Assembly: GCA_905234265.1 (NCBI GenBank)
Contig: CAJOHJ010000004.1
Location: 387,113 to 451,112, forward strand
Direction: 5' to 3'
Length of the DNA: 64,000 nucleotides
DNA from: an uncultured Prevotella sp.
GTDB lineage: Bacteria; Bacteroidota; Bacteroidia; Bacteroidales; Bacteroidaceae
The first letter of the stretch is position 1. Each line of letters opens with the position of its first letter. This document shows, piece by piece, positions 31,164-40,942 of the stretch. Below the pieces are notes generated by a model, which ran no database searches, was not told where the DNA came from, and was given only the letters and a program-made list of their open reading frames with translations. The position numbers and the translations under genes are program-made.

Positions 31164-32594
31164 CTACATATATCCCAGCCAGCGGAGGATGTCGTTCAGG
31201 TTGGCAACGACCATCAGCAGCACGAGCAGCCCGAAGCCTACATATTCGGCCTTTATCATGAACTCGTCCGACGGCTTGCGGCCGGTAATCATCTCGTAGA
31301 TGAGGAACAGCACGTGGCCTCCATCCAAGGCCGGAATGGGCAGTATGTTCATGAATGCGAGGATGATGCTCAGGAACGCCGTCATCTTCCAGAACATGTA
31401 CCAGTCCCACATTGGCGGGAACAGTGAGCCGATGGCTCCGAAGCCGCCGAGTGATTTTGCGCCGTCGGCGGTGAAGACGTACTTCATGTCGTCAACGTAT
31501 GACGCCAGCACGTTCCATCCGTAGGTGATGCCTGCTGGTATGCTCTCCAGGAAGCCATACTCTATGGTCGTCGGCTTGTAGAGCTTGTTGAGCAGCAACG
31601 GTATGAAGCCCAGCTTCAGCTCTGGGGTCAGCGTCACCACGGCGGTGTCCGTGCGTGCCTCGTTGCCGAAGACGATGGTGACGTTGCGTGCCTTCAGCGA
31701 GTCGGCCTGCGTCTTGGCAGTCAGCAGCAGGTCTTCGCGCTTGCCGATGAATTCCGTGAAGGCATTGTAGGAGTCTATCTCTTCACCGTTGGCGGCAATG
31801 ATGCGGTCGCCCTTCTGCATGCCTATGCTTGCGGCGGGCGTCTCCGGCAGAACGCTGTCAACCACTGCCGGCACCAGCGGGCGCACAAAGGCAGGGTCGG
31901 TCTTCAGCATGCCGAGCAGGTTGATGTCTCCCGGCAGCGGCAGGCTCACGGGCTTGCCCTCGCGGATAATGTCCACACGGTGGGCCTCGGAAATGTCGCG
32001 GAACAAATCGGCAGAGAAGTCCTTGAAGGCGCCCTTGTCAGTGCCGACGAGGATGTCGCCATCCTTGAAGCCGTACTGCTTGGCCTCCTGGTTGAACTTC
32101 ATGCCCAGCGACATATCCTTCACGGGAATGTACGAGTCTCCCCAGTAGAAGAGAATCATTGAGTAGATGAACAATGCCAGCAGGAAGTTCACCAGCACGC
32201 CGCCAATCATTATCAGCAGGCGCTGCCATGTGGGCTTCGTGCGGAATTCCCAGGGGTGAGTCTCTTCGCTCAGCTTCTGGTTGGTTTCGTCTATCATGCC
32301 GTCGATGGCGCAATAGCCGCCCAGCGGCAGCCATCCCACGCCGTATTCTGTGCCTACGTACTCCTTGGTGCCGTCTTCCTTCGTCGGCACTGTGGTGGGC
32401 GTGAGGTGCAGAAGCTTGCGCACCCACGTGTCATAAGTGCTCAGCAGGTGGAACTTCGGATTGAAGAAAAGATAGAACCGCGAAACTCTTACCTTGAAGA
32501 GCTTGGCGAAGAAAAAGTGGCCGCCCTCGTGCAGGAGTACCAGCAGCGAGATGGCCAGCATGAATTGTAATAGTCTTATTAAGAATACTTCCAT
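31164..32594 (-). CDS. rseP: RIP-type site-2 zinc metalloprotease
   Basis: LLVLLHEGGHFFFAKLFKVRV, PDZ-like PAASIGMQKGDRIIAANGE, NILPIPALDGGHVLF. Confidence 0.93.
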   Translation of the reverse strand: MEVFLIRLLQFMLAISLLVLLHEGGHFFFAKLFKVRVSRFYLFFNPKFHLLSTYDTWVRKLLHLTPTTVPTKEDGTKEYVGTEYGVGWLPLGGYCAIDGMIDETNQKLSEETHPWEFRTKPTWQRLLIMIGGVLVNFLLALFIYSMILFYWGDSYIPVKDMSLGMKFNQEAKQYGFKDGDILVGTDKGAFKDFSADLFRDISEAHRVDIIREGKPVSLPLPGDINLLGMLKTDPAFVRPLVPAVVDSVLPETPAASIGMQKGDRIIAANGEEIDSYNAFTEFIGKREDLLLTAKTQADSLKARNVTIVFGNEARTDTAVVTLTPELKLGFIPLLLNKLYKPTTIEYGFLESIPAGITYGWNVLASYVDDMKYVFTADGAKSLGGFGAIGSLFPPMWDWYMFWKMTAFLSIILAFMNILPIPALDGGHVLFLIYEMITGRKPSDEFMIKAEYVGFGLLVLLMVVANLNDILRWLGYM

Positions 32595-32648
32595 AGTCTG
32601 TTATATGGTGATGGGTGTTTGGTGTTTGGTGTTGGGTGTTTGGTGTTG

Positions 32649-33818
32649 TTATGCCATCGTCTGGCTGAGGATTTCTGTGGCAATGCTGCGTGCCTCCTTG
32701 TCGGTGGCCACATAGGTGTCGTAGTCAGGCTGCTTGCAGAAGGTGGCGCGCTGCATGGTCTTGCCGATGATGTCGGCCATGCCGAGGAATGTGCAGCGGT
32801 CTTCAAGGAATGCGCGGTTGACGATTTCGTTGGCGGCATTCAGTATGCAGGGCATGTTTCCGCCCTGTGCGATGGCGTCGAATGCCAGCTGCAGGCACTG
32901 GAATTTCTGCATGTCCGGCTCGAAGAACTCCAGCTTCTGTGCAAAGAAGTCGAGGCGTGGGCCACTCAGCGGCAGGCGGTTGGGGAATGAGAATGCATAC
33001 TGTATCGGCAGCCTCATGTCCGGTACTCCCAGCTGCGCCTTCACGGCTCCGTCGGCAAACTGCACGGCACTGTGTACGATAGACTGTGGATGCACCAGCA
33101 CCTGTATCTGCCTGGCGTCGACGCCGAAGAGCCATTTTGCCTCTATCACCTCGAAGCCTTTGTTCATCATGCTTGCTGAGTCGATGGTTATCTTTGCGCC
33201 CATGTCCCATGTGGGATGGCGCAGAGCGTCGGCCTTAGTTACCGAGGCCAGCTCATCGATGCTTTTCGTGCGAAACGGGCCGCCGCTTGCCGTGAGCAGG
33301 ATTTTCTCTATGGCGTTGTCGCCCTCGCCGACGATGCTCTGGAAGATTGCCGAATGCTCGCTGTCCACGGGCAGGATTGGCGCATGGTTGTCAGCCGCCA
33401 GCTGGCATATCAGCTCGCCAGCCACTACCAGTGTCTCCTTGTTGGCAAGTGCTATTGCCTTGTGTGCCTTTATGGCGTGGATGGTCGGCGACAGTCCGGC
33501 GAAGCCCACCATGGCCGTCAGCACCATGTCTATCGGCTCTGCCTCCACTATCTCGTCGAGAGCCTGTCTGCCAGTGTACACTTTCACGTCGGGCAAGTCG
33601 CTCATCAGCTGCTGCAGGCGTTCGTAGTGCTGTTCGTTGGCAATCACCACTGCCGCAGGCTTGAACTTGTGAGCCTGTTCGGCCAGCATGTCTACCTTGT
33701 TGTTTGCCGTCAGGCAGTATACCTCGTAGAGGTCGCTGTGTTCTGCAATCACCTGCAGTGCCTGTGTTCCTATGGAGCCTGTAGAGCCGAGGATGGCTAT
33801 CTGTCTTTTTTGCTTCAT
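32649..33818 (-). CDS. dxr: 1-deoxy-D-xylulose 5-phosphate reductoisomerase
   Basis: Start re-set to MKQKRQIAILGSTGSIGTQALQVI; ALANKETLVVAGELI; PVDSEHSAIFQ. Confidence 0.95.
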   Translation of the reverse strand: MKQKRQIAILGSTGSIGTQALQVIAEHSDLYEVYCLTANNKVDMLAEQAHKFKPAAVVIANEQHYERLQQLMSDLPDVKVYTGRQALDEIVEAEPIDMVLTAMVGFAGLSPTIHAIKAHKAIALANKETLVVAGELICQLAADNHAPILPVDSEHSAIFQSIVGEGDNAIEKILLTASGGPFRTKSIDELASVTKADALRHPTWDMGAKITIDSASMMNKGFEVIEAKWLFGVDARQIQVLVHPQSIVHSAVQFADGAVKAQLGVPDMRLPIQYAFSFPNRLPLSGPRLDFFAQKLEFFEPDMQKFQCLQLAFDAIAQGGNMPCILNAANEIVNRAFLEDRCTFLGMADIIGKTMQRATFCKQPDYDTYVATDKEARSIATEILSQTMA

Positions 33819-33959
33819 ATTACTGTTGCGCAATTTGGCTGCAAAAGTACAAAATATTGATGTATATTACGGCTTATCAATTTATAAAGTAAGCTAAAAG
33901 AAATGAAAAATCGTGGGTGCGGGCTGCTTGCAGCATAGTCTTGGACAGCTGTGTAGTGT

Positions 33960-34469
33960 TCAGAGTTCGAGCAATCCCTCCGGCAGCTGCATTGTCAGCG
34001 TGCGCTTCTGCTGGTCGATGCCGGCAATCAGTTCGTCGGTGGCAGGGATAAGCCTTCCGTCGGCCATTTCGAAGAGAGTGTTTGCCGTAGAGTCGTCTAC
34101 GCCGCTGATGGTTCCTACGGTGCGTCCCGTGGCCTTGTCGATGATTGAGTAGCCCACGATGGCTGCGAGCGTCGGTCCGTCTTCGCCGTCGTCGGAAAGC
34201 TCGCGTGGGAAGTAGACGTCGCATCCTGTCAGCTCCGCGGCGCGTTCCATGGAGTCGATGTCGCAGAATTTCATGATGACGTTCGAGTCCGTCTTGAAGC
34301 GATACTCTTCTATGAAAAACGGTACGAGAATGCCGTCAACCATCAGCACCACGTAGTCTGCGTCCGTGCGGTCGAAGACATCGTCGTCGATGAGCATTGA
34401 GATTTCTCCCTTTACGCCGTGCGTCTTTCCCAGGCGGCCTATCTTGTAGCAGTCTTCCAGTCTGATCAT
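33960..34469 (-). CDS. rimM: Ribosome maturation factor RimM
   Basis: Start re-set to MIRLEDCYKIGRLGKTHGVKGEIS; GCDVYFPRE; GYSIIDKATGRTVGTISGV. Confidence 0.9.
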   Translation of the reverse strand: MIRLEDCYKIGRLGKTHGVKGEISMLIDDDVFDRTDADYVVLMVDGILVPFFIEEYRFKTDSNVIMKFCDIDSMERAAELTGCDVYFPRELSDDGEDGPTLAAIVGYSIIDKATGRTVGTISGVDDSTANTLFEMADGRLIPATDELIAGIDQQKRTLTMQLPEGLLEL

Positions 34470-34572
34470 GGTGTGAATGGGGTTTGTGGGGGTGGGAGTT
34501 GTGGTGGTGATGGGAATTATGGGAGTTATGGGAGTGATGAGAATTATGGGGGTGATGTGGCTGGCGCGATTA

Positions 34573-35973
34573 TCATGGAATGCGCTCGATGTGAGCCCCA
34601 AGCGCGTTGAGGCGAGCCTCAATGTCCTCGTAGCCACGGTCAATCTGCTCGATGTTACTGATGGTGCTTGTCCCGCTGGCACTCATGGCTGCTATGAGCA
34701 GTGCGATGCCTGCGCGTATGTCAGGGCTTGACATGCGGCTGCCCCTGAGCTGGCGCTTGCGGTCGTGGCCTACTACGACGGCGCGGTGCGGGTCGCAGAG
34801 TATGATTTGCGCTCCCATGTCGATGAGCCTGTCGACGAAGAACAGGCGGCTTTCGAACATTTTCTGGTGGAACAGCACAGAGCCGCGCGCCTGCGTGGCT
34901 ACGACGATGAGTACCGACAGCAGGTCGGGCGTCAGCCCAGGCCACGGTGCGTCAGCCAGTGTCATGATGGTTCCGTCGATGAATGACTCCACGATGTAGT
35001 GTGTCTGTTGCGGCACATACAGGTCGTTGCCCTCAGCCCTCACTTTCACGCCCAGCCGGCGGAAAGCCTCAGGGATAATGCCGAGATGCTCGGGAGCCAC
35101 GTCCTTTATTCTAATGCCGTTGCCGCACATGGCTGCCATTCCTATGAACGAGCCTACCTCAATCATGTCGGGCAGCAGCCTGTGAGTTGTGCCGTGCAGC
35201 ACCCGTGTGCCTCTTATGGTGAGCAGGTTCGAGCCAATTCCCGTGATGTCTGCGCCCATGCTGTTGAGCATCTTGCAGAGCTGCTGGATGTACGGTTCGC
35301 ATGCAGCGTTGTATATTGTCGTTGTGCCTTCAGCCAGTACTGCGGCCATGACGATGTTAGCCGTTCCGGTGACGCTGGCTTCGTCGAGCAGCATGTAGCT
35401 TCCCTTCAGTCGCGCAGCCTTTATTTCGTAGACGTTTCTGTCGTCGACGTGCCTGAAGCTGGCGCCGAGGCTCTTGAATCCCATGAAGTGCGTGTCCAGA
35501 CGGCGTCGGCCGATCTTGTCGCCGCCGGGCTTGGTGATGACGGCGCGACCCATGCGTGCCAGCAGCGGTCCGATCATCATTACCGACCCTCTCAGAGCTG
35601 CGCACTTGTTGACGAATTCGTCGCTTTCCAGAAAGCCCAGGTTCAGTTCGTCGGCCTGGAAGACGAAGGTGTTTCCGCCCTTTTTCGTTCCATGCGCCGG
35701 CAGCTTAGTTCCATGCTCCGGTTGCTCAGCTTCATGCGCCGGCTGCTCCGCATCAGTCTTGGCAGAGCCTTGTGCCGGCTTCACCTTCACGCCCATGTCG
35801 CGCAGCAGCTGTATTAGGTTGTTGACGTCGAGAATGTCAGGAATGTTGCTGATGGTTACTTGTTCTGCGGTGAGCAGAGTCGCGCATATCACCTGCAAGG
35901 CTTCGTTCTTGGCTCCCTGTGGCGTTATCTCGCCGCAGAGTGGGTGTCCGCCTTCTATTTTGAATGATGCCAT
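34573..35973 (-). CDS. murA: UDP-N-acetylglucosamine 1-carboxyvinyltransferase with an internal 7-aa repeat insertion
   Basis: FKIEGGHPLCGEITPQGAKNEALQ, GSVMMIGPLLARMGRAVITKPGGDKIGRR; insertion AEQPAHEAEQPEHGTKLPAHGTKK. Confidence 0.93.
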   Translation of the reverse strand: MASFKIEGGHPLCGEITPQGAKNEALQVICATLLTAEQVTISNIPDILDVNNLIQLLRDMGVKVKPAQGSAKTDAEQPAHEAEQPEHGTKLPAHGTKKGGNTFVFQADELNLGFLESDEFVNKCAALRGSVMMIGPLLARMGRAVITKPGGDKIGRRRLDTHFMGFKSLGASFRHVDDRNVYEIKAARLKGSYMLLDEASVTGTANIVMAAVLAEGTTTIYNAACEPYIQQLCKMLNSMGADITGIGSNLLTIRGTRVLHGTTHRLLPDMIEVGSFIGMAAMCGNGIRIKDVAPEHLGIIPEAFRRLGVKVRAEGNDLYVPQQTHYIVESFIDGTIMTLADAPWPGLTPDLLSVLIVVATQARGSVLFHQKMFESRLFFVDRLIDMGAQIILCDPHRAVVVGHDRKRQLRGSRMSSPDIRAGIALLIAAMSASGTSTISNIEQIDRGYEDIEARLNALGAHIERIP

Positions 35974-36057
35974 CTGTTGCTGTCTGTCTGTTGTTTTCCG
36001 AAAAGTTGCGGTTGTTGTCCGGCGTGTTGCCGTCAGAGTGTCGAAATAGCTGTTCTG

Positions 36058-36669
36058 CTATTTTTTGCGCTTTTTCTTCCCTGTAGGCTGCTGCTGTGGA
36101 GCCGCGTTGAGCCGTTCGAAGCGGAAGGTGCGCATGTCCAGCTGGATTTTCCCGTCGGTGAGCCTTGCCAGGTCGCTGACAATTCTCTCCTCCGACGCCA
36201 TTCCCTGTCCCCAGGCAGCCTGGTCGCGGCGCATCTGGTTGGCAGTCAGCCGTGCCAGCTCGTCTCGCTCCGCTCCTGGCTCCATCTGCTTCAGCCGCTC
36301 AAAGAGTTCCGTCAGCAGTCGGCCGTAGTGGCGCAGGTGGTTCTGCCCGTCGCGAGTTGGATGCTGCAGGGGCTGTGGGTGACTATGTATGGTTTCCGCC
36401 TGTGATATGTCGTAGGGCCAGTCGATGTCTAACTGCTGTCGGCTCATGATGTAGAGGTGGTCCCAGAGCGTCTGCTGGTAGTTGTTGGTCTCGCGGATCT
36501 GTGGGTTTCTCGACTCCATGAGTTTCACAATGGCTTTAGCACACCTCAGCCTCTCCTGCTTAGTGGGCAGAGTGATGGCGTGGTCGACCATTTTCTGTAT
36601 CTCGCGGCCATATTCCGTCATCACCAGTCGTTCGCGCTGGGTGTTGTAGTCAAGTCCTTGTATGTTCAT
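36058..36669 (-). CDS. DUF4290-type protein
   Basis: LDYNTQRERLVMTEYGREIQKMVDHAITLPTKQERLRCAKAIVKLM. Confidence 0.7.
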   Translation of the reverse strand: MNIQGLDYNTQRERLVMTEYGREIQKMVDHAITLPTKQERLRCAKAIVKLMESRNPQIRETNNYQQTLWDHLYIMSRQQLDIDWPYDISQAETIHSHPQPLQHPTRDGQNHLRHYGRLLTELFERLKQMEPGAERDELARLTANQMRRDQAAWGQGMASEERIVSDLARLTDGKIQLDMRTFRFERLNAAPQQQPTGKKKRKK

Positions 36670-36687
36670 CTGTTTGCTTTGAGGTTT

Positions 36688-37434
36688 TTACTGTTTCTGA
36701 TTAACTGTCTGCAGCAGGTCCTTGGGCTTTATTGCCACGAAGTCCTTAAGGTAGAACGGCTCGTAGTATGCCACGTCCTCGAACTGCCCGTTGAGAAATC
36801 TGCGCTCTGCCAGCGGCATCATCCACTGCGCCATCGGTTCGATGCCTTCCACGAGGCGTGCGTTGGGATGGTTGATGACGTCCATGCACTTTTCGGCGCC
36901 GTTGCCGAAGAAGTATATGGGGTGGCTGTCTAAGAGTTCCCTGTATGTGTCAGCGCTGACCACGTCGGCTCTGGTGTCGCGCAGGCAGTGGAGTGAGCGG
37001 TCGAAGACGGCAGCATAGACCTCCATGCGCCTGGCGTCGATCATTGGGCAGAGCAGTGCGTCCTCTGGCATCGGCATCGGCTCTGCGGCGCCTTTCACCC
37101 TGACGGTCTCCCTGAGCAGCAGCGGCACGCACATCACCTCCAGCGTAGGCACGGCGATGAGCTTCAGGTCGCGGCCGTAGCAGATGCCCTTGGCCATGGA
37201 GACTCCTATGCGCAGGCCGGTGTAAGAGCCAGGTCCGCTGCTCACGCTGACGGCGTCGAAGGGGATGGCGTGGCTGTCGGTGAACGATATGGCCTCGTCG
37301 ACCATCGTGCCGAGTCTTTCAGCTCCGGCGCCCTTTTCGCCGCGTGCGTCTTGCTTGAAGATGCACTGTCCGCTCTCTGAGACAGCCACCGAGCAGACGT
37401 TGGTGCTGGTCTCTATGTGTAGTATGCAGGCCAT
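36688..37434 (-). CDS. tsaB: tRNA threonylcarbamoyladenosine biosynthesis protein TsaB
   Basis: ILHIETSTNVCSVAVSESG; VSSGPGSYTGLRIGVSMAKGICYG. Confidence 0.9.
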   Translation of the reverse strand: MACILHIETSTNVCSVAVSESGQCIFKQDARGEKGAGAERLGTMVDEAISFTDSHAIPFDAVSVSSGPGSYTGLRIGVSMAKGICYGRDLKLIAVPTLEVMCVPLLLRETVRVKGAAEPMPMPEDALLCPMIDARRMEVYAAVFDRSLHCLRDTRADVVSADTYRELLDSHPIYFFGNGAEKCMDVINHPNARLVEGIEPMAQWMMPLAERRFLNGQFEDVAYYEPFYLKDFVAIKPKDLLQTVNQKQ

Positions 37435-37690
37435 AGTAGTTTTCTCGTCTTTACAAGCCCCTGTAGGCTTTATGGCCGCGAAGATACGAAAAAAAATTCC
37501 AACAGCGTCAGTTTTCAGATTGTTTAACGCTCTGTTTCGTCTTGCAGCCGTTTCCCTACCACGGTTTAGGGATTTTCCGCCCTGTTTTTAGGATTTTTCC
37601 CTTTGCAAAACCGCGGCGGCGGCCTACCTTTGCAGCAGAAACAATAACCGACAGAAAGCATTTCTAACCAAACTGATAGGAGACACAACT

Positions 37691-38317
37691 ATGAAGAAGA
37701 TGATTACACTGGCACTGACAATGATGGTTGCTACCATCGCCACCGCAATGAGCTATACCGAAGCCCGCGAGGAGGCTCTGTTCCTCAGCGACAAGATGGC
37801 CTACGAGCTGGGACTCACCGACGACCAGTACGACGCCGTCTATGAAATCAACCTCGACTATCTGCTCACCGTCGACCGCCACAGCGACGTCCTTGGCGTC
37901 TGGTGGCAGCAGCGCAATGCAAGCCTTCGCCAAGTGCTTACCGCATGGCAGTACGACAAGTATGCAGGTCAGACCTACTTCTACCGCCCCGTGGCCTGGC
38001 AGGCAGGCGCCTGGCTCTTCAGCATCTACGCCCACTACGACCGCGGCCGCTTCCTGAAGCCCCGTCCGCGCGTGTTCATAAGCTATCGTGGAGGCAGCCA
38101 CATCGCACCGCCGCGCCCAGTGGCCGCACCGCGCCGCCCGCTTCCGTCGCCGCGCCATCCGGCCTCGCCGGCAGTGCGCCACCAGCCGTCGCAGCCGCAG
38201 CACAGCCAGCCCTCGGCACACGGCGGCATGCAGCGGCAGCCGTCGACGCCGCAGACGCAGGTGCCCCAGCTGGGCGGACACCGCTCCGGAGGCTCAAGAT
38301 ATGGCGGCCGCCGATAG
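37691..38317 (+). CDS. Secreted protein with Pro/Arg/Gln-rich tail
   Basis: Signal peptide; NASLRQVLTAWQYDKY; low-complexity tail; TACCTTTG promoter at 37625. Confidence 0.65.
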   Translation: MKKMITLALTMMVATIATAMSYTEAREEALFLSDKMAYELGLTDDQYDAVYEINLDYLLTVDRHSDVLGVWWQQRNASLRQVLTAWQYDKYAGQTYFYRPVAWQAGAWLFSIYAHYDRGRFLKPRPRVFISYRGGSHIAPPRPVAAPRRPLPSPRHPASPAVRHQPSQPQHSQPSAHGGMQRQPSTPQTQVPQLGGHRSGGSRYGGRR

Positions 38318-38354
38318 AACCACCCATTGCCGCTGCTTGGCGGCAGACTGCCCC

Positions 38355-38795
38355 GAGCGAGAAAAATGTTTACAAAATGCGCATCTAAAGGCTCTGAGAT
38401 TTGCGCCGCAGTCAGCAAATCCACTTTCGCTGCTGAAAACGGCCGGAATTTCAAAAAATGCCTTTCGCGCTGAAAGACAGATGTTTAGTTCAGGATGACA
38501 CGATTTTTCCGCTGACCGGAAAAATTATCTCAGCCACTTACGAAATTATCTCCGCAAGATAAATCCGTAAGTGGCTTTTTCGTGCCGCCCGGAAAGCATG
38601 AAAAACGGGTGGAAAAATGCAGAAAAACACAGAAAAACAAACCGAAAAGCCCCAGTTTTGCACAAAAGTTGCGTTTTGTGCAGCAGTAAAACTTCTACTT
38701 TCGGGCAGAAAAACTGCACGTCGGCAGTTTAATCCGCGCTGGTTTGCAAAAAATGGCAGACACGTTTTTGCGGTAATTTTTCTTTACAAAAGCAT
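38355..38795. repeat. Two-copy intergenic element, copy 2
   Basis: Collinear blocks with 25757-26260; block offsets 12597, 12576 and 12535 (small indels only). Confidence 0.7.
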
Positions 38796-38902
38796 GGGTG
38801 CTTGTCGCGATTAGCAAAAAATATTTTAATTATTGGCGGAAGTTTTGGCTGTTGTTATTCAAAAAATCACTACATTTGTCGCCACAAATCTTATTATAAC
38901 GC

Positions 38903-40027
38903 ATGAACGAACCTCCAATAATTAAGAAACCTCGCTTGGAATGGCTCGATGCCCTGCGCGGATTTACCATGATAATGGTCGTAGCCTACCATGTTGCACA
39001 GTCGGGCTTCGGCGAGTCGTGGCGCCACTCATCGTCAATGCCGTTCCTCGTGCTGTTCCGCATGCCGCTGTTCTTCTTCGTCAGCGGTTTCCTGGCCTAC
39101 AAGGCATCGCAAGTGTGGAACCTCAGAAACCTCGGCACCCTGCTGCTGAAGAAAATCCGCGTGCAGACAATTCCCACCATCGTCTTCTTCGTGCTGGGCA
39201 TGGCAATACTCCACAAGCACTTCTGGCCGGCAGTCGTCGACGCCATCCACTCGCCGTTCAAGGGCGGCTACTGGTTTACCATCGTGCTGCTCTACATGTT
39301 CGTGGTCTACTATCTGTTCTGCTACTTCGAGAGCCACCTGCTGTCGCTCATGCGCGACAAGCTGGGCTTCAGGCGCTTCCCGGCGTGGCTGCCCATAGCA
39401 CTGCTCTTCGTGGTGTCGCTGTGCTTCTACGAGACCCACTACCTGCCGAAGTATTTCTCGTGGGCCTCGGGCTACAGGGGGGCAAAGACGCCGCTCTACC
39501 ACTTCCTCATCGACACCAGTCTGGGGCAGCTGCTGCTCTACTTCCCGTTCTTCCTCTTCGGCAACATCGTCCACCGCTACTGGGACAAGGCACAGCGCAT
39601 CATGGACAGCGCGTGGTTCTTCCCGCTGATCATCGTCGTCGTCATCCTGGCAACCCTCGACGCGCTGAAGTGGCACACCCTGCGCATGCACTGGGCCATC
39701 ATTCCGCTGACGCTGGCGCGCTTCCTGCTGCCCACGATAGTCTTCATGTATTTCCGTCACTATCAGCAGTACTTCACTAAGCTGAGCGTCATAGGCGTGT
39801 CGCTGCAGTACATCGGCCGCCGCACGCTCGACATCTACCTGCTGCACTACCTCTTCCTGCCAGACCTGCCGCACATCGGCGAATACTTCAACACCCACAC
39901 GCACAACTTTGCCATCGACACCACGCTGTCGATCATCATCGGACTGCTCATCGTGGGCTTCTGCATCATTACGTCCAACATTCTGCGCATAAGCCCCTTC
40001 TTCAAGAAGTGGCTCTTCGGCAGGTAG
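38903..40027 (+). CDS. Acyltransferase 3-family membrane protein
   Basis: RLEWLDALRGFTMIMVVAYHV; PLFFFVSGFLAYK; multi-TM. Confidence 0.85.
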   Translation: MNEPPIIKKPRLEWLDALRGFTMIMVVAYHVAQSGFGESWRHSSSMPFLVLFRMPLFFFVSGFLAYKASQVWNLRNLGTLLLKKIRVQTIPTIVFFVLGMAILHKHFWPAVVDAIHSPFKGGYWFTIVLLYMFVVYYLFCYFESHLLSLMRDKLGFRRFPAWLPIALLFVVSLCFYETHYLPKYFSWASGYRGAKTPLYHFLIDTSLGQLLLYFPFFLFGNIVHRYWDKAQRIMDSAWFFPLIIVVVILATLDALKWHTLRMHWAIIPLTLARFLLPTIVFMYFRHYQQYFTKLSVIGVSLQYIGRRTLDIYLLHYLFLPDLPHIGEYFNTHTHNFAIDTTLSIIIGLLIVGFCIITSNILRISPFFKKWLFGR

Positions 40028-40060
40028 CCGCAAGGCTCCCTTTTTAAGTCAACGGAAGAC

Positions 40061-40942
40061 ATGAAAGAACTCACTGCCGACTTGCAGCCGCGATGGAACA
40101 GCATCATCATCGACGTGCTGCGCGAGTTTACCAGCATCTGCAGGGCCAACGGGCTGCGCTGGTTCTGCTGCGGCGGTACGGCCATCGGGGCCGTGCGCCA
40201 CGGGGGCATGATACCGTGGGACGACGACATCGACGTCTTCATGCCCAGGCCCGACTACGACCGCTTCATGCAGATAGCCACATGCACCGACCTGGGCAAC
40301 TACGAGCTGGTGACGCCCTACAACGACAGCACCTATCCGCAGTACTTCGCAAAGCTCTGCAACAGGAACACCACGCTGCAGGAAGTGGCCGACGTGCCGA
40401 GCGTGCATGGCCTCTACATAGACATCTTCCCCATCGACGGCGCACCCGGCGACATTGCCGAGGCGCAGGCTCTGGAGCGCAGATTCAGGAAGATTAAGAA
40501 CAAGCTGGAGGCTATTTCCACGCACAACACCTTCGGACAGTATCTTTCGCTGCTCACCGACCACAGCAAGTGGGGACGCTTCGCCAGGAAGACCATAGGT
40601 TTCCTCTTCCGCGAGCAGTATCGCCAGCGCCTGCTGGCACAGATGGACGCCATCAGCTACCGCTACGACTACGAGACGGCCACTCTGGTGGCTGTCTACT
40701 GCGGTTCATACGGTGAGAAGGAGGTGTTTTCCAAAGAGTGGCTCGACGGCACCGTGCAGTTCCAGTTTGAGGGAATTACCGTCGACCTTCCCTCGGGCTA
40801 CGACGCCTATCTGCGTCAGTACTACGGCGACTACATGCAGCTGCCGCCCGAAGAAAAGCGCGTCAGCCACCATACCAAGGCTTATTTCAACATGGACGCA
40901 CGCGAAGCAGTGTCTCCACGGTGTGGCGCAGGCCCTCGCTGA
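40061..40942 (+). CDS. LicD-family phosphotransferase
   Basis: CRANGLRWFCCGGTAIGAVRHGGMIPWDDDIDVFMPRPDYDRF; GLYIDIFPIDGAPG. Confidence 0.9.
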   Translation: MKELTADLQPRWNSIIIDVLREFTSICRANGLRWFCCGGTAIGAVRHGGMIPWDDDIDVFMPRPDYDRFMQIATCTDLGNYELVTPYNDSTYPQYFAKLCNRNTTLQEVADVPSVHGLYIDIFPIDGAPGDIAEAQALERRFRKIKNKLEAISTHNTFGQYLSLLTDHSKWGRFARKTIGFLFREQYRQRLLAQMDAISYRYDYETATLVAVYCGSYGEKEVFSKEWLDGTVQFQFEGITVDLPSGYDAYLRQYYGDYMQLPPEEKRVSHHTKAYFNMDAREAVSPRCGAGPR

